A stretch of 25,169 nt of DNA from DASUGM01 sp036274055 (GTDB lineage: Bacteria; Acidobacteriota; Vicinamibacteria; Vicinamibacterales; SCN-69-37), in the NCBI GenBank assembly GCA_036274055.1, contig DASUGM010000128.1:1-25169 (forward strand), read 5' to 3'. The stretch's first letter is position 1. Each line of letters starts with the position of its first letter. The position numbers were made by a program, and so were the translations under genes. The notes under the pieces are model-generated. The model saw only the letters and a list, made by a program, of their open reading frames with translations. It made no database searches and had not been told where the DNA came from. This document shows positions 1 to 6,557 of this stretch, piece after piece.

Positions 1-569
1 TAGGTGTCCGGATCGCCATGCAGCGCCCACCCGAGCGACGAGCCGACGATGGTGAGGTAGGTGAGATAGATCGCGCGCAGCCACGCGGCGTCGGGACGAT
101 TGAAATCGAGCGACAGCAGTTGCCCGCCGCTCGCCAGCACCCTATCGATCTCGTCGAGCGCGCGTGACAGGTCGGGGACATTGCGCAGCCCGTACCCGGT
201 CGTCACGAGATCGAACTGGCTGGACGCGATGGGCAACGCGCTCATATCGCCGGTCAGCCACCTGATCGCGCCAGCGCCCGGTTTTGCTTTCGCCAACTCG
301 ATCATCCGCGTCGTGAGGTCGAGTCCCACGACGATGGCGCCCCTCGACGCAGCAAGAAACGCGAGATCGCCCGTGCCGCACGCCAGATCGAGGACGCGCG
401 CGCCGGGCACCACGCCGGCGCGATCGATCAGCTTTTCCTTCCAGTGCCGATCCCGCCCAAACGAGAGGAATCTGGTGATGAAATCGTAACGCCCGGCGAT
501 CGTCGTAAACAGGGCGCTCACATAGCGGCGTTTGCCGTCAGGAGACGAGATCGAGTCTTCCAGCGTCAT
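1..569 (-). CDS. ubiE: UbiE/MenG-type quinone C-methyltransferase (partial, C-terminus beyond the left edge)
   Basis: Reading the minus strand from the ATG at 569 gives an uninterrupted frame to base 1, so about 189 residues are present and the C-terminus is missing. The protein begins MTLEDSISSPDGKRRYVSAL and has FTTIAGRYDFITRFLSFGRD near residues 21-40, the UbiE/MenG family signature. SAM motif I is VLDLACGTGDLAFLA, followed by GDMSALPI and the TTGYGLRNVPDL segment typical of quinone methyltransferases. The family C-methylates demethylmenaquinol or the ubiquinone precursor at the membrane, using SAM. Acidobacteria use menaquinone, so a MenG role is likelier if that placement is right. There is no Shine-Dalgarno sequence. 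The start codon lies inside an iterated GATCGCCCAT repeat. The gene is divergent from the DtxR regulator. Confidence 0.9.
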   Translation of the reverse strand, partial: MTLEDSISSPDGKRRYVSALFTTIAGRYDFITRFLSFGRDRHWKEKLIDRAGVVPGARVLDLACGTGDLAFLAASRGAIVVGLDLTTRMIELAKAKPGAGAIRWLTGDMSALPIASSQFDLVTTGYGLRNVPDLSRALDEIDRVLASGGQLLSLDFNRPDAAWLRAIYLTYLTIVGSSLGWALHGDPDT

Positions 570-658
570 GGGCGATCGCCGCCGGCCGGCTCAGGACGCC
601 CTTCGCCCGCTCGCCCGATCGCCCATGCTCTGCCCTCACCCATGGCGAGATCGCCCAT
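568..658. repeat. Iterated-word inverted repeat, GATCGCCCAT vocabulary
   Basis: ATGGGCGATC at 568-577 is the inverse of GATCGCCCAT at 617-626 and again at 649-658. Variants (TTCGCCCGCTCGCCC, CATCGCCCATT) fill the space between. The left copy includes the ubiE start codon (ATG at 569-567 on the minus strand), so a ubiE transcript starting near 667 would carry this repeat as its leader. The layout matches the other border palindromes in the window but uses a different word. Confidence 0.6.
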
Positions 659-666
659 CGCCCATT

Positions 667-673
667 CATAATA
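667..673. promoter_or_regulatory. Candidate overlapping divergent -10 boxes, dtxR (+) and ubiE (-)
   Basis: CATAAT at 667-672 lies 9 nt before the dtxR ATG at 682, and TATTAT reads on the minus strand from 673 to 668 toward ubiE. Neither has a convincing -35. The plus-strand box would give a leader of only a few nucleotides, matching the absence of a Shine-Dalgarno sequence. This is AT-rich sequence in a GC-rich background. Confidence 0.35.
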
Positions 674-681
674 CGGATTGA

Positions 682-1350
682 ATGCTCCCGTCGCAGACGG
701 TCGAGAACTACCTCAAAACGATTTTCCTGGCCCAGGCGGCGCTCGGCGGCGATGACCTCGTTCCGATGGGCCAGCTCGCGTCCTCCCTCGGCGTCGTTCC
801 AGGCACGGCGACGACGATGGTGAAGACCCTCTTCGAATCAGGGCTGGTGCACTACGAGCCCTACATGGGCGTACGACTGACGCCGGCCGGCGAAAAACTC
901 GCCACCATGGTGCTGCGCCGGCACCGCCTCGTCGAACTGTTTCTCGTCAAAGTGCTGGGGATGAGCTGGGCTGAAGTGCATGACGACGCCGAGCGATTGG
1001 AACACGCGGTGTCGGATCGACTGATCGATCGGATCGACGAAATGCTCGGCCGGCCGGCGTTCGATCCCCACGGCGATCCGATTCCCGACGCGCACGGCGC
1101 GATCGCGACGCGCAAGCTCGTCGACCTGCTCAATACCCGACTGGGCGCACCCGTCGTGGTCGCGCGGGTGATAGATCAGGAACCCGACTTCCTGCGATTC
1201 GTCGAGCAGTGCGAGCTCGTGCCCGGCGAGCGCGTCACTGTGGTCGCCCGCGACCCGGCTTCGGACGCCGTTCACGTCCGCACACCAACCGGCCGGGACG
1301 TCACCATCGGCGCCCGGGCGGCGGCGAAAATCCTCGTCAAACCTGAGTAA
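682..1350 (+). CDS. DtxR/MntR-family metal-dependent transcriptional repressor
   Basis: A full-length 222-aa DtxR-family protein. The N-terminal winged helix (residues 5-75) begins TVENYLKTIFL. The dimerisation and metal-binding domain covers about 76-140, with HRLVE (H81, E85) and VHDDAERLEH (H100, E104, E107, H108). A C-terminal SH3/FeoA-like domain covers about 150-220. Aligned to Corynebacterium DtxR, the Met10 position is Asn9 and the Cys102 position is Glu104. Glu is also used there in MntR, so Mn(II) or Fe(II) sensing cannot be decided. Proteins of this family bind about 19-bp dyads when metal-loaded and repress uptake genes. Its neighbours encode FeoA- and FeoB-type ferrous iron transport, so iron control is the simplest inference. 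The start has no Shine-Dalgarno sequence but has CATAAT 9 nt upstream. Confidence 0.9.
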   Translation: MLPSQTVENYLKTIFLAQAALGGDDLVPMGQLASSLGVVPGTATTMVKTLFESGLVHYEPYMGVRLTPAGEKLATMVLRRHRLVELFLVKVLGMSWAEVHDDAERLEHAVSDRLIDRIDEMLGRPAFDPHGDPIPDAHGAIATRKLVDLLNTRLGAPVVVARVIDQEPDFLRFVEQCELVPGERVTVVARDPASDAVHVRTPTGRDVTIGARAAAKILVKPE

Positions 1351-1360
1351 CTTCTGGCGT

Positions 1361-1417
1361 TTGCGCGCCAGGCCAAACCACAGTATACTTTTTGAGTAGT
1401 CAAAATTAATATTTAAC
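1361..1417 (+). promoter_or_regulatory. Candidate promoter and DtxR-type operator upstream of the feo genes
   Basis: TTGCGC (1361-1366), a 17-nt spacer and TATACT (1384-1389) form a plausible sigma-70-type promoter. Just downstream, a 19-bp imperfect dyad at 1399-1417 (GTCAAAATTAATATTTAAC, 6 of 9 symmetric pairs) has the size and AT-rich centre of a DtxR-family operator. A short hairpin CTGGCG/CGCCAG at 1353-1370 follows the dtxR stop codon. The placement suggests that metal-loaded DtxR would block transcription of the DtxR-FeoA and FeoB genes. It matches no canonical IdeR or MntR box well. Confidence 0.45.
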
Positions 1418-1429
1418 GACCACTAACTC

Positions 1430-2413
1430 GTGACCAATTTCCTTCTTCTCGCGCTCGTGGCCGCGACCGCGGCGGTGCTCGTCTGGCGGCGGACGCAGCG
1501 GCCTGCGCGCGATCGCCGGCGGCTCGAAGACGCGCTGAAGCATCTGTTCGAGCAGGAGTACCGTGGCCGGCACGCCTCGGTGACCTCGCTGGCCGGCGCG
1601 CTTCGTTTGCCTGATGCGGCGATCATCGCGCTCGCCGGGCGAATGCAGGCGCAGCGACTCATCGTCGCGCGCGGACAGGACCTCGATCTCACGCCGGACG
1701 GCGAACGCCTGGCGCTGCAGATCGTGCGCGCGCATCGTCTGCTCGAACGCTACTTCGCCGACGAAGCGCGATTGCCGATTCGCGACGTGCACGCGGCCGC
1801 CGAGCGGCGCGAGCACAGCCTCTCGCCCGCCGACGCCGATCGTCTGTCGGCGTCGCTCGGGCATCCGACGCGCGATCCGCACGGCGATCCGATTCCGACC
1901 CGTGAAGGCACCGTCGCGCCGGCATCGGGCACGCCGCTGACGTCGTGGCCGGCGGAACAGACCGGACGCGTCGTCCATCTCGAGGACGAACCGGAGATTT
2001 CGTTCGCGCAGATCGTGGCCGAGGGCCTGCACGTCGGCCAGATTCTCCGTGTGATCGAGTCGACCGCAGATCGGATCGCGCTGACCGACGGCGAAAACGA
2101 ATTCCGACTCGCCCCGGCGGTCGCCGCCAATGTCTTTCTCGCGCCGACCGACGCGTCGCTGGCGCACACCGGCGTCGTCCGCTTGTCGGATCTGTCGAAA
2201 GAGGATCGTGCCGAGGTCGTCGGTCTCGACGACGCATGCCAGGGCTTCAGCCGTCGCCGGCTGATGGATCTCGGCTTCACCGAAGGGGCGCGAGTGCGGC
2301 CGATGCTGCAGACGTTCGCGGGCGATCCGCGGGCCTACGAGATTCGCGGGACGCTGGTCGCGCTGCGGCGCGAGCAGGCGTCGCAGGTGCTCGTCCGTCA
2401 GGAGGCGTCATGA
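1430..2413 (+). CDS. Membrane-anchored DtxR-like / FeoA fusion protein
   Basis: A 327-aa protein with a GTG start. Residues 3-19 are one hydrophobic helix followed by a strongly basic stretch (WRRTQRPARDRRR), predicting N-out topology with the remainder in the cytoplasm. Residues 30-100 form a DtxR-like winged helix. Residues 101-155 form the metal-binding/dimerisation domain, with H102, E106, H121, E125, E128 and H129 matching DtxR ligand positions. Residues 180-240 look like a first SH3/FeoA-like domain. Residues 250-325 are a canonical FeoA domain with SRRRLMDLGFTEGARV. It therefore joins a metal-sensing regulator to the small FeoA subunit that works with FeoB. Its stop overlaps the FeoB start (ATGA), so translation is coupled. 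It could be a membrane-bound regulator, or a FeoA whose DtxR part senses metal for FeoB gating. No Shine-Dalgarno sequence is seen. Confidence 0.82.
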   Translation: MTNFLLLALVAATAAVLVWRRTQRPARDRRRLEDALKHLFEQEYRGRHASVTSLAGALRLPDAAIIALAGRMQAQRLIVARGQDLDLTPDGERLALQIVRAHRLLERYFADEARLPIRDVHAAAERREHSLSPADADRLSASLGHPTRDPHGDPIPTREGTVAPASGTPLTSWPAEQTGRVVHLEDEPEISFAQIVAEGLHVGQILRVIESTADRIALTDGENEFRLAPAVAANVFLAPTDASLAHTGVVRLSDLSKEDRAEVVGLDDACQGFSRRRLMDLGFTEGARVRPMLQTFAGDPRAYEIRGTLVALRREQASQVLVRQEAS

Positions 2414-3225
2414 GCGCGCACAACTGCGAGACCTGCGTCGTCACCGCGGAACTCGAGCGGATGGGCGTAAAGCTCGACCGCTTCGATCGCGTGGTCGCGC
2501 TCGCCGGCAATCCGAACACCGGCAAGTCGACGTTGTTCAACGCGCTGACCGGCCTCAAGCAGCACACCGGGAACTGGCCGGGCAAGACGGTCACGCGCGC
2601 TGAGGGCGGCTTCGAGTTCAACAAGGTCCGGTACAAGCTCGTCGACTTGCCAGGCACGTATTCGCTGCTCTCGGCGTCGAGCGACGAAGAAGTCGCGCGC
2701 GATTTTCTCCTCTTCGGCCGCCCCGACGTCACCATCGTCGTCGTCGATGCGACCGCGCTCGAACGCAACCTGAACCTCGTGCTCCAGGTCTGCGAGATCA
2801 CCGATCGTGTCGTCGTCGCCGTGAACCTGATGGACGAAGCGCGGCGTAAGGGGATCGAAGTCGACACCCGCAGCCTGTCGAAGGATCTCGGCGTGCCGGC
2901 CATCGGGATCGTCGCGCGCACCGGCGAGGGCCTGCACACCTTGCTCGAAACCGTCGACGGCGTCGCCTCGGGCACGATCGCGACCAGGCCATTGCGTGTC
3001 GAGGGCACGCCGGAGTTCAGGCGCGCGATCGCCGAGTTGGTGCCGCTGATCGAACAGGCCGCGCCGGGCGTTCCGAACGCGCGCTGGATCGCGATCCGCC
3101 TGCTCGACGGCGACGCTCAGGTCGAAGAAGCGCTAGCCTCTGGCCGGCTGGCGCAGCTGGTGACCGAGCAGGCGCAGAGCGTCAAGCGGTTCAGCCCGAA
3201 GATCGCGCTGGAGGGCGCGCAGTGA
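2410..3225 (+). CDS. feoB: FeoB GTPase half (split ferrous iron transporter)
   Basis: A 271-aa protein starting at the ATG at 2410, four bases inside the previous gene, with an AGGAGG ribosome site. A short Cys-bearing N-terminus (CETC, residues 6-9) is followed by a FeoB G domain: G1 GNPNTGKS (33-40), G2 region GNWPGKT, G3 DLPG (79-82), G4 NLMD (139-142) and G5 near VARTGEG (168-174). The helical GDI-like region follows to the end. In most bacteria FeoB is a single chain of about 700-800 residues, but here the chain stops at the GTPase/permease border and the permease follows as a separate gene. The overlap GTGA at 3222-3225 suggests coupled translation of both halves in equal amounts. Longer upstream extensions of this frame only shadow the preceding gene. 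Confidence 0.93.
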   Translation: MSAHNCETCVVTAELERMGVKLDRFDRVVALAGNPNTGKSTLFNALTGLKQHTGNWPGKTVTRAEGGFEFNKVRYKLVDLPGTYSLLSASSDEEVARDFLLFGRPDVTIVVVDATALERNLNLVLQVCEITDRVVVAVNLMDEARRKGIEVDTRSLSKDLGVPAIGIVARTGEGLHTLLETVDGVASGTIATRPLRVEGTPEFRRAIAELVPLIEQAAPGVPNARWIAIRLLDGDAQVEEALASGRLAQLVTEQAQSVKRFSPKIALEGAQ

Positions 3226-4607
3226 CCGCGTCCACAGCCGACGCGATTCGCCGCGCCGCGGCGCTGCGCGAGACGCTGCACGTCAGCTTCCGCGACGAAG
3301 CGGTGCGCTCGATTTACGGCGAGGCGACCCGGATCGCGCGGCGCGCCGCCAAGAGCGCCGCCGACAAGCGCTTCGACTTCGATCAGCGCATCGATCGCAT
3401 CGTCACCTCCCCGGTCCTCGGCCTGCCGCTGATGGCACTGCTGCTCGCGGCGGTGTTCTGGGTGACGATCGCCGGCGCCAACGTGCCGTCGGCGATTCTG
3501 GCGAACGGATTCTTCTGGGTCGAGGATCAGGCGACGGCGCTCTTCGACTATCTCGGTTCGCCGTGGTGGTTGACCGGCTTCATCTGGCACGGCGTCTTTC
3601 GCGGCCTTGCCTGGGTGATCAGCGTGATGCTGCCGCCGATGGCGATCTTCTTCCCGCTGTTCACGATTCTCGAGGATCTCGGCTACCTGCCGCGGGTCGC
3701 GTTCAACCTCGACTTCCTGTTCCACCGCGCCGGCGCCCACGGCAAGCAGGCGCTGACGATGGCGATGGGGTTCGGCTGCAACGCCGCCGGCATCATCGCG
3801 ACGCGGGTCATCGACTCGCCGCGCGAACGCCTGATCGCGATCCTCACCAACAACTTCGTGCCCTGCAACGGGCGCTTTCCGACGCTGATCATGCTGGCGA
3901 CGATTTTTGTCGGCGCCCAGTTCGCGCCATCGTTCGCGTCGTTTGCCGCCGCCGGCGCCGTCGTCGGCATCGTCATCGTCGGCGTGATCTTCACGCTGGC
4001 GGTGTCATGGGCGCTGTCGAAGACGATCCTGCGCGGCGAGGCCTCGGCGTTCACGCTCGAGCTGCCGCCGTACCGGCGGCCCGGCTTCATGCGGATTCTC
4101 TACACATCGCTGATCGATCGCACGCTGTTCGTGCTGTGGCGCGCGATGCTGACCGCGGCGCCCGCCGGCGCCGTGATCTGGATCCTCGGCAACATCAGCG
4201 TCAGCGGCGCCAGCCTGGCGCAGCACACCGCGAACTTCCTCAATCCGCTCGGCCATGCGATCGGCCTGGACGGCGTGATCCTGCTCGCGTACATCATCGC
4301 CATTCCGGCCAACGAGATCGTCGTCCCGACGATGGTGATGGTCTACCTCGGCGGCGGAATGATGTCGGACATGGACGAGTTCAGCGATCTGAAACGGCTC
4401 CTCGTCGATCAGAACGGCTGGACGCTGCTGACCGCCGTCAACCTGATGCTGTTCTCGCTGCTGCACAACCCGTGCGCGACGACGATCCTGACGATCTACA
4501 AGGAAACGCTGAGCAAGAAATGGGCGACGATCGGCGCGCTCATGCCCCTTTCGCTCGCGTTCATCGTCACCTTCGTCGTCGCGAGCGTGTGGCGGTGGCT
4601 CGCGTAG
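3222..4607 (+). CDS. feoB: FeoB permease half (split ferrous iron transporter)
   Basis: A 461-aa protein beginning at the GTG at 3222, with GGAGG upstream and a 4-bp overlap with the GTPase half. Residues 1-60 are a soluble linker (DFDQRIDRIVTSP), followed by 7-8 membrane segments. The two FeoB Gate regions are present, with ILEDLGYLPRVAF (149-161), GFGCNAAGI (183-191), the NNFVPCNGRFP segment (210-220) and a late HNPCATTI. The Cys-containing loops GFGC and PC are the conserved elements thought to line the Fe(II) path. Fe(II) uptake across the inner membrane is the expected role, driven or gated by the separate G protein. With no frameshift and overlapping codons, the split looks like stable gene fission rather than decay. 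Confidence 0.93.
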   Translation: MTASTADAIRRAAALRETLHVSFRDEAVRSIYGEATRIARRAAKSAADKRFDFDQRIDRIVTSPVLGLPLMALLLAAVFWVTIAGANVPSAILANGFFWVEDQATALFDYLGSPWWLTGFIWHGVFRGLAWVISVMLPPMAIFFPLFTILEDLGYLPRVAFNLDFLFHRAGAHGKQALTMAMGFGCNAAGIIATRVIDSPRERLIAILTNNFVPCNGRFPTLIMLATIFVGAQFAPSFASFAAAGAVVGIVIVGVIFTLAVSWALSKTILRGEASAFTLELPPYRRPGFMRILYTSLIDRTLFVLWRAMLTAAPAGAVIWILGNISVSGASLAQHTANFLNPLGHAIGLDGVILLAYIIAIPANEIVVPTMVMVYLGGGMMSDMDEFSDLKRLLVDQNGWTLLTAVNLMLFSLLHNPCATTILTIYKETLSKKWATIGALMPLSLAFIVTFVVASVWRWLA

Positions 4608-4610
4608 ATC

Positions 4611-4698
4611 AGGCCCTGGGCCCTGGGCGCCAGGCCCTGGTTCGGAGCGAGCTCAGACTCGAGAACCCACCACGGCCAAGGGCCTGGCGCCCAGGGCC
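4611..4698. repeat. 20-bp perfect inverted repeat between convergent feoB and queD
   Basis: The left arm 4619-4638 (GGCCCTGGGCGCCAGGCCCT) is perfectly complementary to 4679-4698, with a 40-nt loop. Extra partial copies of GGCCCTGG flank the left arm from 4611. The element begins 3 nt after the feoB stop and its right arm ends on the first base of the queD stop codon, filling the whole intergenic space. It could act as a bidirectional terminator, but there is no T-run. The iterated-word build is shared with other borders in the window. Confidence 0.8.
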
Positions 4699-5099
4699 TA
4701 TTTCCGGTACTCCGCAAAGCTCGTCGGCGTCTCCCACACCCTGACCGCCTGCACTTCCAGCCCCTGATGGCAGGCCATGTCGAAGATCAGCTTGGCGATG
4801 CGCTCGACGGTCGGGTTGCTTTCGAGTTTGTAGATCGGCTCGCCCAGCGCTTCGAGCGGCTCGACCAGCGGATCGTCGTGGCGCAGGATCATCTTGTGGT
4901 CGAGCTCGCGATCGATCCAGCCCTTGACGATGCGTTTGATATCGGAAAAATCCGCCACCATGTTGCGCGCGTCGAGCTGATCGGTTCGGACGTCGACCTC
5001 GACAACGGCGTTGTGGCCGTGGGGATGCTTGCAGATGCCATCGTAGTCGAGCAGCCGGTGGCCGTAGCAGAAGTCGATGCGCTTGGTCACGAGATACAT
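4698..5099 (-). CDS. queD: 6-carboxy-5,6,7,8-tetrahydropterin synthase (QueD / PTPS family)
   Basis: A 133-aa protein, close to the usual length of bacterial QueD. Zinc ligands are H14 (FCYGHRL), H27 and H29 (HPHGHN). Cys23 lies four residues before H27, the spacing of the catalytic Cys in E. coli QueD. LDHKMIL (active-site Asp/His region) and WETPTSFAEY at the C-terminus complete the family pattern. It converts dihydroneopterin triphosphate to CPH4, an early step of the preQ0/queuosine pathway. Its neighbour queC acts later in the same pathway. queE and queF are not in this window. There is no Shine-Dalgarno sequence. TACAGT lies exactly 6 nt before the ATG, which suggests a leaderless mRNA. 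Confidence 0.92.
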   Translation of the reverse strand: MYLVTKRIDFCYGHRLLDYDGICKHPHGHNAVVEVDVRTDQLDARNMVADFSDIKRIVKGWIDRELDHKMILRHDDPLVEPLEALGEPIYKLESNPTVERIAKLIFDMACHQGLEVQAVRVWETPTSFAEYRK

Positions 5100-5121
5100 T
5101 CAGACACTGTAACCTCTACTG
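5100..5121. promoter_or_regulatory. 22-bp divergent queD/queC promoter region with overlapping -10 boxes
   Basis: On the plus strand TAACCT (5110-5115) is followed by 6 nt and the queC GTG. On the minus strand TACAGT (5111-5106) is followed by 6 nt and the queD ATG. The two TANNNT boxes share 2 bp. This is the arrangement expected for leaderless transcripts that start at the initiation codon. The polymerases would compete for the same DNA. No ribosome site is present for either gene. Confidence 0.55.
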
Positions 5122-5787
5122 GTGACCTCCGCAGTCCTGTTCTCCGGCGGCCTCGACAGCGCGGTGTTGCTCGCGCACGAACGCGCCGCCAGCGACCGTG
5201 TCGTCCCGATTCATGTGCGCTCCGGGCTGGCGTGGGAAAACGCCGAGGCGCAGGCGATCGCCCGGCTGCTGGCGGTGCCGCCGTTCGCCGGCCGCATCGA
5301 GCCGCTGCGGTCGCTCGGCGTCGACATGCGCGACGTCTACCCGCCGACGCACTGGGCGGTGACCGGCCGGCCGCCGGCATTCGATACGCCTGACGAAGAC
5401 GTCTATCTCGACGGCCGCAACATCATCCTGATTTCGAAGGCCGCGGTATTGTGCGCGCGGCTGGGGTGCGGCCGGCTGGCGCTCGGACCGCTGGCCGGCA
5501 ACCCGTTCCCGGACGCCACGCCGGGGTTCTTTGCGGCAATCGGGCAGGCGCTGTCGCTCGGCCTCGATCACCGGCTCGAGATCGCGGCGCCGTTCGCGGG
5601 GCTGCACAAGGAGGCGGTGATCGTGCGCGGCCGCGATCTCGGCGTGCCGCTCGATCTGACGCTGTCATGCATGAACCCGTCCGCCGACGGCGCGCACTGC
5701 GGCGCCTGCAGCAAGTGCCGCGAGCGCCAGCATGCTTTTCGTGATGCGGGAATCGAGGATCCGACGCGCTACTTGACGCGCATGTAG
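5122..5787 (+). CDS. queC: 7-cyano-7-deazaguanine (preQ0) synthase QueC
   Basis: A 221-aa PP-loop ATPase, the normal QueC length. The PP-loop is SGGLDS (residues 8-13). The C-terminal zinc site has C183, C193, C196 and C199 in SCMNPSADGAHCGACSKC. The central YLDGRNIILISKAAVLC corresponds to the conserved GRN segment. QueC uses ATP and ammonia to turn 7-carboxy-7-deazaguanine into preQ0, the precursor of queuosine in tRNA and of 7-deazaguanine DNA modifications. The GTG at 5122 is the only possible start, because an in-frame TAA lies at 5110-5112. It has no Shine-Dalgarno sequence. Its 3' end overlaps the convergent secreted-protein gene by 19 bp. Confidence 0.93.
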   Translation: MTSAVLFSGGLDSAVLLAHERAASDRVVPIHVRSGLAWENAEAQAIARLLAVPPFAGRIEPLRSLGVDMRDVYPPTHWAVTGRPPAFDTPDEDVYLDGRNIILISKAAVLCARLGCGRLALGPLAGNPFPDATPGFFAAIGQALSLGLDHRLEIAAPFAGLHKEAVIVRGRDLGVPLDLTLSCMNPSADGAHCGACSKCRERQHAFRDAGIEDPTRYLTRM

Positions 5788-6506
5788 ACGCGCGCCAGTT
5801 TCTTGATCGGCGGCACCAGCTCGGGCTTCTCGACGGTGAGCCAGACGAACATCGCCGACTGATCGCTGGTGAGCATGAACGCCTGCGACATCCGCAACGC
5901 ACTCGCGACAATGTCCTGCCGGAGCACGTTGCCTTCCCAGGTCGTCCGGACATCGAACTCGGTGCCGCTGGCGCGCTTCTTTTCCTTCCGGCCGTCGGTC
6001 ATGTAGACGAACGTGCGATCGAGGTCATCGACGAACGTGACTTGCGCCGGCTCGACCGTGATGGTGTAGAGCGGCGTGACTTCAAGCAGATCGCGGAGCG
6101 CGCGGCGGACCTGCGAGTCCCACGGCTCGCCGAGCGAACCGGCGGACCGCGGCGGACGCAGGGTCGTCGACGCAGCGACGGCCGGATCGCCGATACCGCC
6201 GCCGGTCGCGCCAGTGAGAGGGCCGGTGGATCCGCCGCCCTCAGGCGGCACGCCGACGCCACCGATCGCCCCGGGGACCGCCGGCTGGCCCTGCACCGGG
6301 CGGCGCCAGTTGCGCGGATCGTCTTTGATCGCGCCCGCGTCGAACTTCCAGGTCCCGGAGAGATTCACGTCTGGTGCTGGCGCGGCAGGCGCAGCGGGAG
6401 CGGTCACGGTGGTCGTCGGCGTCGATTGCGCCTGCGCGGCGCCAAACGTCGGGAGCGCACCAAACGCCAAAACAACCAGCGCGATCCTGGCGGGGCGTGG
6501 AAACAT
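5769..6506 (-). CDS. Secreted protein of unknown function
   Basis: A 245-aa protein with an N-terminal signal peptide (ARIALVVLAFGALPTFGAAQ, cleavage likely near AQAQ at 24-27). A Pro/Ala/Thr linker precedes NLSGTWKFD (48-56), an opening seen in many acidobacterial secreted proteins, and a Gly/Pro-rich low-complexity stretch follows at about 75-110. The C-terminal half (130-245) looks like a beta-rich domain (ITVEPAQVTFVDDLDRTFVY). No catalytic motif is recognised. The last 19 bp overlap the end of queC tail to tail. A perfect TATAAT sits 12 nt before the ATG. It follows the DUF4097 gene on the same strand, and both products are exported. Confidence 0.7.
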   Translation of the reverse strand: MFPRPARIALVVLAFGALPTFGAAQAQSTPTTTVTAPAAPAAPAPDVNLSGTWKFDAGAIKDDPRNWRRPVQGQPAVPGAIGGVGVPPEGGGSTGPLTGATGGGIGDPAVAASTTLRPPRSAGSLGEPWDSQVRRALRDLLEVTPLYTITVEPAQVTFVDDLDRTFVYMTDGRKEKKRASGTEFDVRTTWEGNVLRQDIVASALRMSQAFMLTSDQSAMFVWLTVEKPELVPPIKKLARVYMRVK

Positions 6507-6518
6507 GGGCCTAGGAGA

Positions 6519-6524
6519 ATTATA
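6519..6524 (-). promoter_or_regulatory. Perfect -10 hexamer before the secreted-protein gene
   Basis: TATAAT reads on the minus strand at 6524-6519, ending 12 nt before the ATG at 6506. No good -35 is present at 16-18 nt spacing. Transcription from it would start about 5 nt before the start codon. It suggests the gene has its own promoter, separate from the upstream DUF4097 gene. Confidence 0.45.
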
Positions 6525-6557
6525 CCCAGCCGAAATCGCCGGATCGAGTCCGGGATT

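Noticed and set aside
1945..2409. N-terminal extension of the FeoB GTPase frame
   Set aside because: The extension is Arg-rich shadow sequence of the DtxR-FeoA gene. The ATG at 2410 with AGGAGG and an ATGA overlap is the clear start.
3563..4744. A 393-aa plus-strand frame inside the FeoB permease
   Set aside because: Arg/Asp/His-rich shadow frame; the overlapping frame is an unmistakable FeoB permease.
4698..5787. A 7-deazaguanine DNA-modification (Dpd) system linking queC/queD to the DGQHR gene
   Set aside because: The genes are 17 kb apart with unrelated genes between, and no dpdA-like transglycosylase is present. queC/queD are adequately explained by tRNA queuosine synthesis.
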